Of a stretch of 64,000 nt of DNA, positions 11,449 through 24,077 are shown one piece after another. This stretch comes from Megalobrama amblycephala. Lineage: Eukaryota; Chordata; Actinopteri; Cypriniformes; Xenocyprididae. Under the pieces are notes generated by a model. It was given only the letters and a program-made list of their open reading frames with translations, made no database searches and was not told the DNA's origin. The stretch spans positions 11,269,382 to 11,333,381 of the forward strand of contig NC_063066.1 of the NCBI RefSeq assembly GCF_018812025.1, given 5' to 3'. The position numbers were made by a program, and so were the translations under genes. Each line of letters starts with the position of its first letter. The stretch's first letter is position 1.

Positions 11449-13062
11449 TTAACCTCAGAGTCACTGATGTTACACCTGCTGAGTGGCAAAAAGACTGTGA
11501 CTGTGTCCAAAATCACATTTCATCTCATTTCAGTTGGCACTTTGAATAAGTAATTACTTCATGACCTCTAAAAAAGTGCGTTCTATCTAATATGAATGTG
11601 TGTAGTATAAATGTCATTATCATGTGACCAATGGGTTAGTAAATTGTCCATCGTATGCACGTTTAAGAAAGGAAGTAGGTCATCCAGGTACTTTTTGCCT
11701 ACTCTTGTATGAGTACTGTGAATTCGGACATACTTCTTTTGTCACATACTGTTTTTTGCCTACTATATAGTAGAGAGGTATGCAATTTCAAATGTAGTTT
11801 GAGTGGCAGCATTGGTGTTCAGCTTGAATGCTGTGAAAACACAAAAACCACATCTGATATGGTAAAGATCTGCACAGTCGACTGTATAAATACTGTAGAT
11901 TCAACAAGAAATCAGAGCTATCATTTTTACAGACTTCCCAAAGCTACAGAAAAAATAAGCAAATTAATCGCTGCAATTCACATAAACAACTGGAATCCTG
12001 GAAGAAAAAAGTGGTCAAATATGTTGAATTTTGAGGTAAAATGATACCAAGGTCATATATTGTATTGACAACTCATCAATTAAATATCTACCATTTATAT
12101 TCTGCATAACAAAGTTTTTGTCAGCATTTATTAAAAAGCATCCATTACGATGAGCGTTATGTTGTATGGTTAATATTAGATAAACCCAAATTTCCGTACA
12201 AAGCAAGGATAGATAGATTGATAGTTTGAAACAACCAGATTATCCATTGATGTCCTCGTCACTTTGTTTGTCAACCAACATCATCTTGAAGTACAACCAA
12301 GCACCAAGTCAAGTCAAATGTATTTGTATAGTGCTTCACAATACACATTGTTTGAAATCGCCGGTGTTCCTTATGTCACAAACTACCTTGTAAACAATGT
12401 GCGGGTGGGCTTTATCATTAACTATGCTCTGAAGAGAAGCCAAGTTATCCTGGTATATTTTTCTTTTGATATGACATTTTTTTTTAGCAATATAGTAGTT
12501 GAATTATGTTTTATTATGTTGCTATGATCAACTATGCACGTGCCTTTCTCCACTGACGTTCTAAGTTGTTCAAAGCGTTTCTCAGGATAAATGCATTATT
12601 AGCTGTTTGATAACAGTCAAGCAAAAGGCTAATCATTTTAATTACCGTTATGTGTCCGACGTTGTAAAGAGCAATATATAAAACGCATTACCATTCTGAT
12701 ACATTGATCTGATACATGTAGATGACCCTGTATAATTTGCTCTTCCTCTTCTTTTTCTGAATCAGTTTCTGGGTCAAACATATTTGCCTGAATTAAACCA
12801 GTATTTCTATTTGCCATTGTGCAGAATTTACTACAGTAAAGTTGACCGAGTGGATCTCTGAGCTCGTGTGAGTAAGTGGAGGTGGGGCTGAGTTGCATAT
12901 TCATGGCTCTGCGTAATTAAGAGATTTTTTTCACAGGAAAGACTTTTACAGGATGACTTTTAAGTTATAAAATTATTGAATACAGGGGAACTTTAACTTG
13001 TCAGGGGGACTTTAATAACATTGACTAACTTTAATCAGCTTGTTGGTTAGAAAACTCCCATT
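11449..13062. other. intergenic, with a short repeat fragment
   Basis: No gene recognised. At 12304-12365 the string aagtcaagtcaaatgtattt with gtatagtgcttcacaataca is a widespread fish repeat fragment (SINE/LINE tail). The rest is unremarkable AT-rich sequence. Confidence 0.45.
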
Positions 13063-13066
13063 TTAA

Positions 13067-14539
13067 CACTCTGAGGTCTGAGGTATCGCCGGCGATACCA
13101 CCGCGTTTTTTTTCTTACCAGTGTGAAAGAGACTCAAAATACTCTGTCAATGTTGCACATACAATTAAGAGTTATACACCATTTTAATCTGTTGAATATC
13201 TTCTTTCATTTGTGTACACTCAGAGTAAAAACTAAATGTTGTGCTTTTTGTAAAATAAAGAAAACTAACATGATGCGTGAGCTCTCATCTCCCTCTGAAC
13301 AAAGTCCAATCTGATAGTTCTCAGAAAATGAACTGTAACTTAGTGAATACTAATGACAAAAAAATTAGACTTATGTCTAAAGAAACGTTGAAATGTCAGG
13401 TTTTAAATCGTGCAAGTCAAATCGAAAACAAACATTCTGTGTTTATGTAATCTGTATGAAAAGAGAGCCATGTCAGAAGTCAGTGATTCAGCTCATTACC
13501 CGCTAATGCGGCCACGCCCACGGAGCCAGCGCTATTCAGACGCAAATTCTGAGTCAATACATGCATACATCATCTCAATGGTGTATTTATTATCTTGAAA
13601 AGTGTTTATCTGGATGTTAAAGCCATGGTTAGCGAGCTCTAGAAGACATGCAGTTAGTTCCTGGTTCTTCTTCTTCTTTATATGGATTTGTGGCCTAAAG
13701 GTGTACAGAGCGCCCTCCGGCTGCAAGTATGAATTGAAAACACAGTATCCAGCACTCATAGTGATGATATATAGAATAAATATAGAATAAATATTACTCC
13801 TCTGTATAGAAATTTGACATAAACATATAAGAATCCATCAATATTTCTCCAAATGTGCATGCTTTTAAGCTAAAAGCCTATATGAAATGCCATAGAGATA
13901 ACATAATTGTTCAGACACTTTGCATCACAGAAATACATTATATTTTAAAGAATATAATAGAATCCCTTTATTTAAAATTGAGCAGAGACATGATTACAGA
14001 GGGTTTTTTCACACCCTACCTGACTGAAAGGCCTCATTAATATGCAAGTCATTTCAGGTCATTATTATGTGATTCTTTTGTCTTCTCAGGTGTAAATGAC
14101 CCATTATTCATGATGATTCACGCCTCCACGCATACTGTGTTTCTTGACAAAAAGTGACTTACAAAAACTAAATCAATATATTGTTTTATATGAAGGAGTA
14201 GGCAGCATAATTTTTACATAATTCTGAAGCAAAAACTCTAGTCTACAACCTCCAAAACCCAGAAGTCTTATGAACACAGATTTAATATACTTTTTTTGGC
14301 CTTATTTCAGTGACTTAAGTTTTTTTTGTTTTTTCAATAACCACGCATAAACGTTATTCCTTCAAAAACATAAACATGTACATACATGTTCCTCACATAT
14401 TATGGTAGCCTAGTTTGTGTTGAATACAGTGTAATGACACTTGTGTCATTAATGTGTTCATGAACAAATGAAAAAAGCACAAATGTCAGGGCATGTCAAA
14501 ACTTCTCCAGGCCCCAAATCAGCCTCAGACTCCAGAGGG
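13067..14539. mobile_element. non-autonomous piggyBac-like element (TTAA)
   Basis: The ends are CACTCTGAGGTCTGAGG and the inverted CCTCAGACTCCAGAGGG. Each is flanked directly by TTAA (13063-13066 and 14540-14543), the target duplicated by piggyBac transposases. The terminal CMCTCTG also fits that family. The 1.47-kb interior holds only short open frames with no transposase domain, so it is an internally deleted or derived copy. Confidence 0.7.
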
Positions 14540-14570
14540 TTAAAATAGCTTCACCCAACACTGAATATTA

Positions 14571-14818
14571 AGGCCAATTCACACTGCACAGACAAATGGC
14601 AACAAACACCAACAAACAAGTTGGCCGGTGGATTTAACATTTTATGAAAAATAACAGTCACGTTCACACAGCCTCAACAGACACAGACAAACACTAATTG
14701 AACATGTTCATTCGGGTGAAAACAAATCCCAACCAACGCCGACAGGGGTAACACACTGATCCGACAAAACCCAACAAACATGTTTGTTGGCATTTGTCTG
14801 TGCGGTGTGAATTGGCCT
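14571..14818. mobile_element. Harbinger-type MITE with TTA duplication
   Basis: The ends AGGCCAATTCACACTGCACA (left) and tgcggtgtgaattggcct (right) form a terminal inverted repeat of more than 35 bases, extending through acaaatg.caacaaaca. TTA flanks both sides, the 3-bp target duplication of PIF/Harbinger elements. It is 248 bp and non-coding. Confidence 0.75.
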
Positions 14819-14821
14819 TTA

Positions 14822-16320
14822 TAGTATAATACACCATTACAGTCACCAGCCACCAAGTTCCTGCTTTCATCACAGGCAAACTCTTATAGAGGACACAATA
14901 ATCTATTCAAAAACCTAACATGTTGACCTTAACTTTTAAATTGAAAGCACTAGTACTGTGTGATGTGATGCTGTTAGACAATAATTATTGTTCTGCGACA
15001 GTAATTATGACTTCTTATTATATAACTAGGAAGACTCTCTTATTGTAGTTTTTAAATTCTGGGAGAGTGGCTCACTCTTACTGACAAGCTGGCAGGATTT
15101 ATTTTGACATCAATGTTTTCACAGCATGAATTCCATAACAGTCTCCCAGGCCTCCCCACCTCTTTCCACATTGCCTCTTGGTCAATTTCTGTTGCTTTGT
15201 TTACGGCAAGCTATAAGCACCAATTTGCATGCTTTTAACACCCATACCAACCCAGTGCGTGTGAGCAGAGGATGGCTGCTTCCTGTTTCAAAGGGGCTGA
15301 ATGGAAATAAGGCATCTTTAAATTTGAGACACTCTTCAAAACAGTTGAGGCAAGTGGAGAGATGGAGATAACAGCCTTGTGAGATGTGAGCTGTTGCATG
15401 GAGAGAGAGTGACTTTAAAACCTGAGTCCCTGTCTATTCTGTATCTCTACTACAGCCGACTGTCCTTTTAGCAGCCGATTAGCATTTCACGCTTCGGTGG
15501 GCATGGTGGAGAGGTTCTTGATTTGTTGTTTTTGCTGTTTTCTTTCAGTTCTTTGCTTTACATCAGGATGTCTGTGTGTATAGTGAGTGCATGTGTCCTC
15601 AGTCTCTTCCCAGTATAGTTATACTGAAGCCATCAAATGCTCAATCTTGTTTCGAGATGCATGCTTGAAGGACATTGGGTTCTTACATCTCTTCCTTATT
15701 CCTGTCACTGTGCATATTTCTCAAATATTGACTTTGGAGCAAACTCATCTTATGTTCAGTCGAGTTAATGAATTGAAGGATAGTCCAGGCCATTCTGTTT
15801 AAGCCTCTAAATGGATCCTGATTGCCTTAGTGGTGTGAAGTCCATAAAGTGTCTGCATAATAGCCATTGACTGGTCGACAGAAATATCATCAGGCTAACT
15901 TATGCCCCCGCATTTACAGCAACGATAAAATGATGTGTCATATCACTGACCTTCAATTATCTCTCTCTAAATGTCAAACTATCCAGAGGTGTTCGAGTGC
16001 AGCATTTCTCATTGATCTGTATTCAACACCAAACTGAGACTAATCAATCTGAAGAATATATTAAGTCTGATTTCATTGTGGTATTAGTAGTGTTGGCAAA
16101 GTTCTAGAACTTTTAGTCCTTAATATGAATATATAGTAATACATACTACTGCGTGCATACTTTTGTACTTCAGATCCATCTCATGAATTTGTGGCATTCA
16201 TCCAAGTGGACGGTGCTGAATACAGGTGTAAATGGGGTAAAATGCCAAAAACACTTTCGGACTTAGTCAATACACATGCGGTCAAATCCTCAACATGAGT
16301 GTTACACTCAAACCATTGCA
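14822..16320. other. unique intergenic stretch
   Basis: No repeat family, exon or RNA gene recognised. The short open frames at 15126-15371 and 15587-15802 show no domain and no splice context that I trust. Confidence 0.4.
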
Positions 16321-16321
16321 T

Positions 16322-16528
16322 TTAAAAGGGATAGTTCACCCCAAAATGAAAAATAATTTACTCACCCTCATGTCGTTCCAAAACTGAATTCTTCTGTGGA
16401 ATATAAAAGAAGATATTTTGAAAAATGTCTTAGTGTTTTTGTTGTTGTTCCAATGTTGGTTCCAATGTTGTTTGGTTCCCAGCATTCCTCAAAATATCTT
16501 CCATTGTATTCTCCAGATGAAAGATATA
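16322..16528. mobile_element. left part of a GTTCACCC-type MITE
   Basis: It starts aaaagggatagttcacccc and carries the cyprinid signature actcaccctcatgtcgttcc, then aaaagaagatattttgaaaa. Its matching right part appears at 18595-18710 (gaagaaagacagtcgtacag, ggtgagtaaataatgg). The element has therefore been opened by later insertions at 16529-17269 and 17373-18056. Confidence 0.6.
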
Positions 16529-17269
16529 TAGGGCCCTAACGATCTATGCGCATGGTCTAAAGCGCACATCCAAGTGCACTTAGGGTGTGTCCGAATCCAC
16601 TTTTGATAGTTTAAAGAACGGGAAAAATGGTCAGTGCGCCTGGTGCATGGTCTAAAAAGGTTGTACCTATTCTCTTAATGAGTAATGGATGTGTTTTGGG
16701 CATAACGTGCAATAAACCAATCAGAGTCTCATCTCCCATTCCCTTTAAAAGCCAGTTGCGCTTGCGCAATGGTGGATTCGCTATTTACATGGCAGAATTT
16801 GCTAACGGAAAAACTGAACGCTTCTCTAGTGAGGAAACGGATTGTCCAGGCTTGTCCTGGAGATGGTCTGCTTGCGCGCTTTAACCATCTACGGGACAAG
16901 CATTTTTATCTTTATACACAGAGTAATAATCTTTTACATTGTAATCCTTTTATTTTTAATATTTGGCATGTGCTGCTGCGCATCCCTGTGTGTGTAATAA
17001 GCAGCGTGTTGTGCTCCCGCATATAGGCACAAATTACTAACGCACCCGCGCAGTCTATTTCAGTTGCCTCAAAATAGCAACGCACCAACAATGCGCCTGA
17101 ACACAACTCGTTTTCAGACCAGCATGCCCTTGGGTGCACAAATGGGCGCAAATGCATTTGCTATTTAAACAACATGGCGCAGGACGTGAAAATGATAACT
17201 GCGTCGGGCTAAAAAACACTTGCGTCACGCCTGGCACCGCATTGCGCCGGATGTATGATGGGGCCCATA
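16529..17269. mobile_element. MITE with TAGGGCCC ends
   Basis: The left end is tatagggccctaacgatcta and the right end is atgatggggcccataa. The GGGCCC core is inverted and the interior is rich in GCGC words. The ends match imperfectly and the target duplication is unclear (possibly ATA). The open frames 16627-16884 and 16912-17312 have no domain. Confidence 0.45.
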
Positions 17270-17372
17270 ATGTGAACGGGACCCTAGAGAACTGTATATA
17301 TTGAAGATCCATTTGAAAATGTGTGAAGAGTCTTCACATTTTAGTGAGAGCTTAGAAGTATGAAAGATTGTT

Positions 17373-18056
17373 TTAAAGGTCCCGTTTTTCATGGTTTTTT
17401 GAAGCTTTGATTGTGTTTATAGTGTGCAATATAACATGTGTTCATGTTTCGCGTGTAAAAAAACACAGTATTTTTCACATAATTTACTTATCTGTATACC
17501 GCTGTTTCCACTGTCATAAAAACGGGCTGATGACTTCCTTGTTCTATGAAGTCCCTCCTTCAGAAATACGTAACGAGTTCTGATTGTGCCAGCGGTTCCT
17601 GTGTTGTGATTCGACAGCAGTTTAGCGCATCTTGCCCGGAAAGGTCACGCCTCTTGCCATAACGTGGAGATGCACGCGCTCAGTGTTATTGTAAACATGT
17701 CTTTAATTTTACCCTATCAATTTGAGCCGGAATCAGACCCGGTGATTGGACTGCGGGATGAAAATAACAGCGTTTCGACGACATGGCGACAAACACACTC
17801 TACAAACGCAACTCTTGTGTATTCCTGTGGGCGGAGGTTAGTCAAAAAACTGTTTTAGTGACGTCATTAAAGAAGGAAGTAGAGGGATGTAGTCCAAACT
17901 GGCCGTTCGATGTAGGCGACTTCTGTTAAATAAAATATCTCGCTTGGCATTGAACTTTGAGCTTTAAAATTTTACAGATTTTATTTATACTCTAACAACA
18001 ACATTACACACTAACTAAAGTTTGAAACATGGGATCACGAAGAACGGGACCTTTAA
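17373..18056. mobile_element. TTAA MITE, copy 1
   Basis: It is bounded by TTAAAGGTCCCGTTTTTC and gaacgggacctttaa, with TTAA at both borders. It is almost identical along its 684 bp to 48577-49254, differing by a four-base deletion and scattered substitutions. It has no transposase. Confidence 0.8.
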
Positions 18057-18594
18057 CATAAGTTGAAACAAAGTCTGCATTCATCATAAGGACTTATAGC
18101 TCAAAAGACTTTAAAGACTGTCTCAAGTGTGACACAAAAAGATTCCAGGTTGAGGTAATTGCACAGTAACAGGCAATCAGAACATATCATATATAAGCAC
18201 AATATTAAAATTCTGCTCAAGATACAGATCACTTGATAATTATTTTCATATGACTGCTGATATTAAAATTCTATACTGTTTTTTCAAAATGAATTAGAAA
18301 TAAAACACTAAAAACTAAAATCAGTCTTTTTAAATGATAAGTGAATTTAGATATGAAATTATTATAAAGTATGAAAAATACATATATTTATATATTTGTT
18401 TTGACATTTGATAAAGATACCATTTAACAGTGTTATTGAATAATTAATTTTTAAAGATCAACTTTGAGTGTTAGATGTGTTAGAAATGAGCATGCACTGC
18501 TAAATATCCAATATTGAAACTGATATGGTATCGATATATCTCACATCTCTACATTGAATTAACAGTTTTGCATTGACTTGTAAGAAAACACATT
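18057..18594. other. AT-rich intergenic stretch
   Basis: Probably the interior or flank of the interrupted MITE that begins at 16322. Nothing coding is seen. Confidence 0.35.
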
Positions 18595-18715
18595 TCTCTT
18601 CTTTTACATTCCACAGAAGAAAGACAGTCGTACAGGTTTAAAATTACATTAAGGTGAGTAAATAATGGCAGAATTTACTTTTTTTTTTTGTGTGAACTAG
18701 CTAAATTGTGTGTGA
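18595..18715. mobile_element. right part of a GTTCACCC-type MITE
   Basis: The signatures ttccacagaagaaagacagt, tacaggtttaaaatt and ggtgagtaaataatgg match the right arm of the family seen at 16322. It ends in a poly-T-modified gtgtgaactagc. Confidence 0.5.
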
Positions 18716-20845
18716 AAGCTATGCTGTATGCTTTTAGGCTCATTTACATAAGCTCTTGAAAAACTAAATCATCCAGCTAACACCAACTCAATTCCCTGCT
18801 GAGTTAATGTCCTTTACGACTTGTGGGATCAACAAATAGTTTAGAATTTTTTTTGTTTCTTTGGGCAGCATCTTGCTGAAATATGTGACAAACAGTGAAA
18901 AAATACTAGTACTTTTCTAATCGATTTTTTTTATGGTTAGGTTTCATGATTAGTTTAATGGTTATAATTTTTTCTTTTTCTTTTTTGTTCCCTACTTTTT
19001 CTGCATTTCACTTCTGTTATTGTTTAGTTAATTCTTAAAAATGGCTTTGTATCCTACAAATATTTTTGGCTCTTATAAGTTATAAGTCACAATGGATAAA
19101 AGCGTCTGATAAATGAGCAAATGTAAACCGCAGAATGCACAGCACAATGACATGTACAGCATTTAAGAGTATACTGTATACATAGTACACACAAATACAG
19201 TGCTTGACAGTATACACAGAACATTATGTGACACAATATGGGCAGTGTGACAGGTGACCAGTACATTCAGAGCAAAGTATATGTTTATGGTTTATGTTCA
19301 GTAAGTGATATGTATTTCCTAGTGTATATGTGTGGTGTCACTTACAGATTATAAATGTTTTGACATGGAGCTTTGTAGAATGGCATGGTGATTCTGTACA
19401 AGGGTTGACCGAAACTTCCCAGCACCATATTGAGATGTTTGTAAGCTGAATATATTCTTCATCCAATCGAGCTGAGGAGGATGAGGGTGCCTCTCATTCA
19501 CTTTATTACTGCAGATGCTATTTTCTAGTGTATTGCTGCCAGTAAATGATAAAAGGTTTGCTGGTGGGGCAGAAGCAGCCCTGTTTAACAACTTTGGCAC
19601 AGACAACACCCTTCCATGCAGTTTCATTCATGGCAAGCAAAACAAGCAAATGAAGAGGATAGATAATGCTTAACTGGATGTCCAATTTAAAATTCACTGC
19701 AAGGCAAATGAATCATTGTCATCTGATTTTTTTTTTTTTTTTTTTTTTTTAAATGTAATGGTTGAATGAATCATTCAATGACTCAATCATGACACACCAA
19801 AAGAAATATATCCTGCAAAAGGACCACTGAACAAATCCTTTTTTTTGTTGAGCAGATTCAAAAGATTTGACTCACTTAGATTAATGAAAAGCGTCACTTT
19901 TACTGTGTGCTGCCCTAAAGATTGATTCTTCAAAACCAGTACTATTTAAAATATTGTTTACATGTCAGTTTTTTTGTTGTGCTTCTCCTTGTTCATGTCT
20001 TTCCTTTTGAAGCACATTTGAGTCAGTGTAACAGTTGGTTTCTATCACAGCTCCATGGGATCCTCCCATACATGACATCACTGAAGTTATATGTGCTGCA
20101 TTCCAAGGCATCTTTTACTGAAATCTGCTGTATGTGTGTTCATGGGAATGCAGAAGTTGTTAGGGTAGGTACTCTCCATGCCTCTGGGAGTAGTTTACCT
20201 TGTTAATCAGGTCACTTTGGCTCCAGACACTAAAATAGACAGACATCACAACATCTATGCGGCAAGCATTCGATGGGAGGACATTAAAAAACTGCCTGAT
20301 ATGATAATGTTATGAGTCATATCCGTAAAGCCATTAGACTGCTTTTTTTATAATGTCTTTAGTGTTTTAACTCTCATGTTCTTCTTTTAAATGTGCCATT
20401 AGCTCAAAATATACTCATAACAACATTGAAGTATTATTTAGATTTATCCTAATCTTATTGAAACTGATTATAACTTGATATGATGCTTCAACTGTTCTGT
20501 ATATACTACCATTCAAAAGGGGTCTGTTCATAAAGAAGTTATTTTGAAAAATTAATACTTTTATCAAAGTATACAAGGCGCTGCTTTTATCAAACAAATT
20601 CTTTACTGAAAATCCCTGACTGGACTACATAAAAAAAAAAAAAAAAATGACAAGACGTTTTGGTGTTCATGCAAACACTTGTGAAAACACAGGAATTAAC
20701 ACTTGATTATCACACATGTAGTCACATGACTACTAAACTGTCTACATAGTATGCTTGCCAGAGCAGATGGTATTTCTCACCACTTACTGTGGTGCTCCGC
20801 CTCCTCTTGAAGTGGAGCACACTAATCTCTCCATACAGCACCGTG
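18716..20845. other. intergenic with minor repeat fragments
   Basis: At 19090-19125 the string ggataaaagcgtctgataaa with tgagcaaatgtaaa is the 3' tail of an L2-type LINE or its SINE partner. A T-run lies at 19728-19750. A 92-residue minus frame at 19349-19627 has no recognisable domain. No gene is called. Confidence 0.4.
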
Positions 20846-20849
20846 GCAT

Positions 20850-21310
20850 AGTTTCTAAACAGCATTATAGACGTGGGACAGATGATGTCTCAAACCCCTC
20901 CTCTATTCAGTGAGGGATACTCCACTTTCACATAAATGACCTCCATTTCACCTCTTTCAAAGCACCTGTCTTCACTGTCCAGAATCCTTACTTCATGATC
21001 AGCGTTTATTTTGTTGACTGCCAAAGTCCTGCTCCAAAGAGATTGCCATCTAACCTAGGCCATGCGTTGATAAGGTGGTTCGGTTTCCCCTATAAACAAT
21101 CTCACTGCACTTAACTCCATATACAATATCACTTTTAAGGTGTTCGAGAATCTGGTCCTTTGGATGAAACAAACGTTGTCTTAATGTAGTCATCAGTTTA
21201 AAATATACAGGAATGTTTTGCTTAGAGAAATTCCTTCTGAACTTCTCAGATACTCCGGCCAAATAGGGGATAACCACATGATTTTCCAGACAATACGTAA
21301 CCTTTTTCTT
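20850..21310 (-). pseudogene. Penelope-like element fragment, GIY-YIG endonuclease region
   Basis: The minus-strand frame from 21277 reads MVIPYLAGVSEKFRRNFSKQ, then YFKLMTTLRQRLFHPKD and SDIVYGVKCSE. This is the conserved linker and start of the C-terminal GIY-YIG nuclease of Penelope-like retroelements. Downstream, in shifted frame, DSEDRCFERGEMEVIYVKVE and PSLNRGG can be read near 20990-20900, matching the end of that domain. The core has decayed: where an intact copy shows a YIG motif this one reads YRG, and stops follow. No reverse transcriptase precedes it. In intact elements the nuclease nicks target DNA for primed reverse transcription. Confidence 0.7.
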
Positions 21311-21460
21311 GATTGTTTAACTCTCCCTTTTCGTCTTGTGTGGGTTTTAAGGCGCATTTTTTTTAGACTAGTATTTGCTTGTTGACATTTGCTTTTTTAT
21401 TTTGGATTTTTATTGACGTTTTTTCTTTTTTATTATCTTGTGTACTGCACTTTGCGAAGC

Positions 21461-21722
21461 TGCAAAGTTAGTAGTTCATGGAATGGGGCAAGAACCGGCG
21501 AACGTTCAAACATAACTTTAATATCAAAATAAACACAAAACGAAAGTAATGCAGCAGACAGACAACTGCCACATATAAACATAATAAAAATACCAAAATA
21601 AAGTCCAGTCCTAGTCCTCTTTTGTCTTTCACTGTCGTTAGTTCTCCTTTTATGCTCCCGGAGCTTCTCCATGAGAAACTCGCTCCGTTCCCACGGCTCT
21701 CGGCCTCATCCTGCTTGCCACA
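21461..21722 (-). mobile_element. LTR (3' copy) of a small LTR element
   Basis: Shares with 22299-22484 the strings cgaacgttcaaa, aactttaatatcaaaataaa, ctgccacatataaacataat and cctgcttgccaca. On the minus strand it starts TGTGGCAAGCAGG. The purine tract adjoining it internally (complement of taccctcatctaccctcgc) fits a polypurine tract. It is 262 bp, longer than its partner. Confidence 0.7.
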
Positions 21723-22298
21723 TACCCTCATCTACCCTCGCAGTCTGGGGGGTACCCATGAGACTGCGCTTTACTCCCCGCCCCCTCCAGGGGGGCCAGT
21801 TGCAGCAGCCGTAGCACCTGGGGGTAAGGACAGAGGAGGCAAGAAAAAAGGAAACGAAAGCATGAGAAGAGACCAAGAGGAGAGAGGAAAAGAAAAAAAA
21901 AATCTTGGTCCAGTTCCCAAAACACACTACCATGATGCCTGTCAGTGGCGCTGGATATCCCTCGGTGGACGGCTCTTTATTTTCATCCGCCGCCTGGTGG
22001 ACGGCGACGTCTCCTATGGGTTTGGGTAGATGGTAGCGAGTCGCCCGTTCCCTGCTCCTCCCTATCATGGTTGACGGCAGCAGGCTTCGGCCTACGGTGA
22101 ACGGTGGCAGTGACTCTGCTCCCTCTCTGATGAAAGCTGCCCCTCCAGAACCCAGGTCAGCTGGCAACGAGTTTGTCCGTCCCCCCAGCAAGTCACACCA
22201 GCCCACCGCCTCAAGCGTCCATGGCGATTGAGTCAGCTCAGCTCGATGGTGAGGGATCTTTGAGGGCATTCCTCCTTCCTCTCAGGTTTCGGCACCAA
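21723..22298 (-). mobile_element. interior of a TRIM-like LTR element
   Basis: A 576-bp interior lies between two LTRs. Next to the 5' LTR, 22285-22297 read on the minus strand gives TGGTGCCGAAACC, a plausible primer-binding site starting TGG to pair with a tRNA CCA tail. A minus-strand frame of 187 residues (22269-21706) fills the interior and runs into the LTR, but it has no gag or pol motif I can identify. The size fits a terminal-repeat retrotransposon in miniature. Confidence 0.6.
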
Positions 22299-22484
22299 TG
22301 TAACAAGGTTAGCAAGTTCAAGGAAGGAGGCGAGAACCGACGAACGTTCAAATGTAACTTTAATATCAAAATAAACAAACACAAAACGAAATTGAAGCCA
22401 CGGCCCCTCATGGACGACTGCCACATATAAACATAATAAAAACCCAAGTCCAGGCCTGGTCGTTGCCACGTCCTGCTTGCCACA
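22299..22484 (-). mobile_element. LTR (5' copy) of a small LTR element
   Basis: On the plus strand it reads TGTAACAAGG...CTTGCCACA, i.e. TG...CA ends. It is 186 bp and lacks about 75 bases present in the partner near 21630-21700. No convincing target duplication flanks the pair (gaagc against gtgtg). Confidence 0.65.
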
Positions 22485-22518
22485 GTGTGCTATATAAAAA
22501 AAGTTTATTATTAATATT

Positions 22519-22815
22519 TAGCAGGGATGCATTAAATGTATCAAAAGTGTCAGAAAAGACAATTATAATGATACAAAGTGTTTCTATTTCAAATAAATGC
22601 TGTTTTTATTTCTATTCATCAAATAATCCTGAAAAAATGTATCATGGTTTTCAAGAAAAAAATATTAAGCAGCACAACTGTTTTTTCTGTGCCATCACAG
22701 AAATAAAATACATTTTAAAATATATTAAAACAGAAAAATGTAATTTAAACAGTAATGATATTTCACAATATTTGGATGTATTTCATCAAATAAATGCAAC
22801 CTTGGTGAGCAAATG
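22519..22815 (-). mobile_element. fragment of CACTACCGTTCAAAAG-type MITE
   Basis: The strings gcagggatgcattaaatgta, ttctattcatcaaataatcc and caaccttggtgagc are hallmark segments of this very common cyprinid element, here in reverse orientation. Both termini are missing. Confidence 0.6.
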
Positions 22816-24077
22816 GGACACACACAAGCCAATTCCCTCCAAAATACATTAGCTCTCAGAGACCCCAAATATAAAACATGAATGAATTAATTTTTACATT
22901 CTAAGATGCTTATCTATCTGAGCTCTTTGTCACCCTCATTGATCAGTCACTCACATTATGAACAGTAAATGAATTAGGCATCTGTTTGTTGCATAGTAAA
23001 AGCCATATGTCCTGTTCTTTTCTCTGAATCCAATCTGAAAAAACATGTAGTGCCTTCAGAGAGAGCGAGAGAGGGAGCGGGCGCGGCTCCTGTACTTTAG
23101 GCAGATGGAAATAACCTTTTCCCAGCAGCATAGCTGATATCATCAGCAGAAGAACCCATGCAGTCGGCACAAGTGGTCTGTTACCTCTGTGGCCTGCCAT
23201 TATCCACAGGAATTCTGTCTGTTATCTCAACAGCACCCTATCAAAGCGCACTATTACACAAGCACAGCATGAGCAAGGTAAGATGCCCTCACTAATGTCA
23301 TTTGTACAGACCTGTGAGAAGCCTAATGAATGAAAACACATCCTGGTCCATGTGTACAATGTGAACAATAAGCTTCCTTTTTTAACAAAGGAGAGCTGAT
23401 GAAAAGGAGACCTTATTAGATGAATCAGAGATCCTTTGGTATAGAATGCATGGAGTGAATTGAGTGAGAAAATTGCTTGTTGAATACAGGGCTCCCCAAT
23501 GTTCAAAATGGAGGTCGATATTGATTATTTCAATTGAACTTTTACATTTTGTCTTCGCTAGTCTAGTCATGCTTGATTGAATAGATATATGGATGAATAG
23601 ACAGATAGACTGACGTAATTCTAGGCAATAGTGCCAACACAGTGGAATTTTTTTGGCACAGTTAACGGATTGGTGACCGAGTGAGTTCGAAGGGGGCAGA
23701 TGGATGACTAATGCACCATGATTGGAATTGAACTGCCGTGGACTGAATCTCAAACTCAATAGAGACGTGCTGAAAAAGGTAGATGTACTGTATCAACTGA
23801 TGAAAGGTTGGCATGGCAACAGATATAAACATTTATCTTTTTTAGCCAAACCAATAAAACATTAAGTAGACTTAACATACTTTTAAATACACTTAACAGA
23901 TGCTTAATCATGAGTGATTACATCTAGGATATGGGTGTTTATTCAATTTTGGACAGTTTAATGTCCCAGGGGTTGAATTTTTATTAAAAGTAGCATATTT
24001 CACCATTTTTTCTTTTTGTTATATGAAGGTCACAGAGTTTTTTTGGTTTTTTTTCTTCATCATTTTCCTTTAGTACT
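22816..24077. other. intergenic stretch
   Basis: No gene recognised. A GAGAGA-rich patch lies at 23060-23085. The surrounding 22900-23330 is low in repeats and could be regulatory, but nothing proves it. Confidence 0.35.

Noticed and set aside
19349..19627. 92-residue minus-strand frame with normal-looking composition
   Set aside because: No domain, no convincing splice sites and no neighbouring exons; one such frame is expected by chance in this length.
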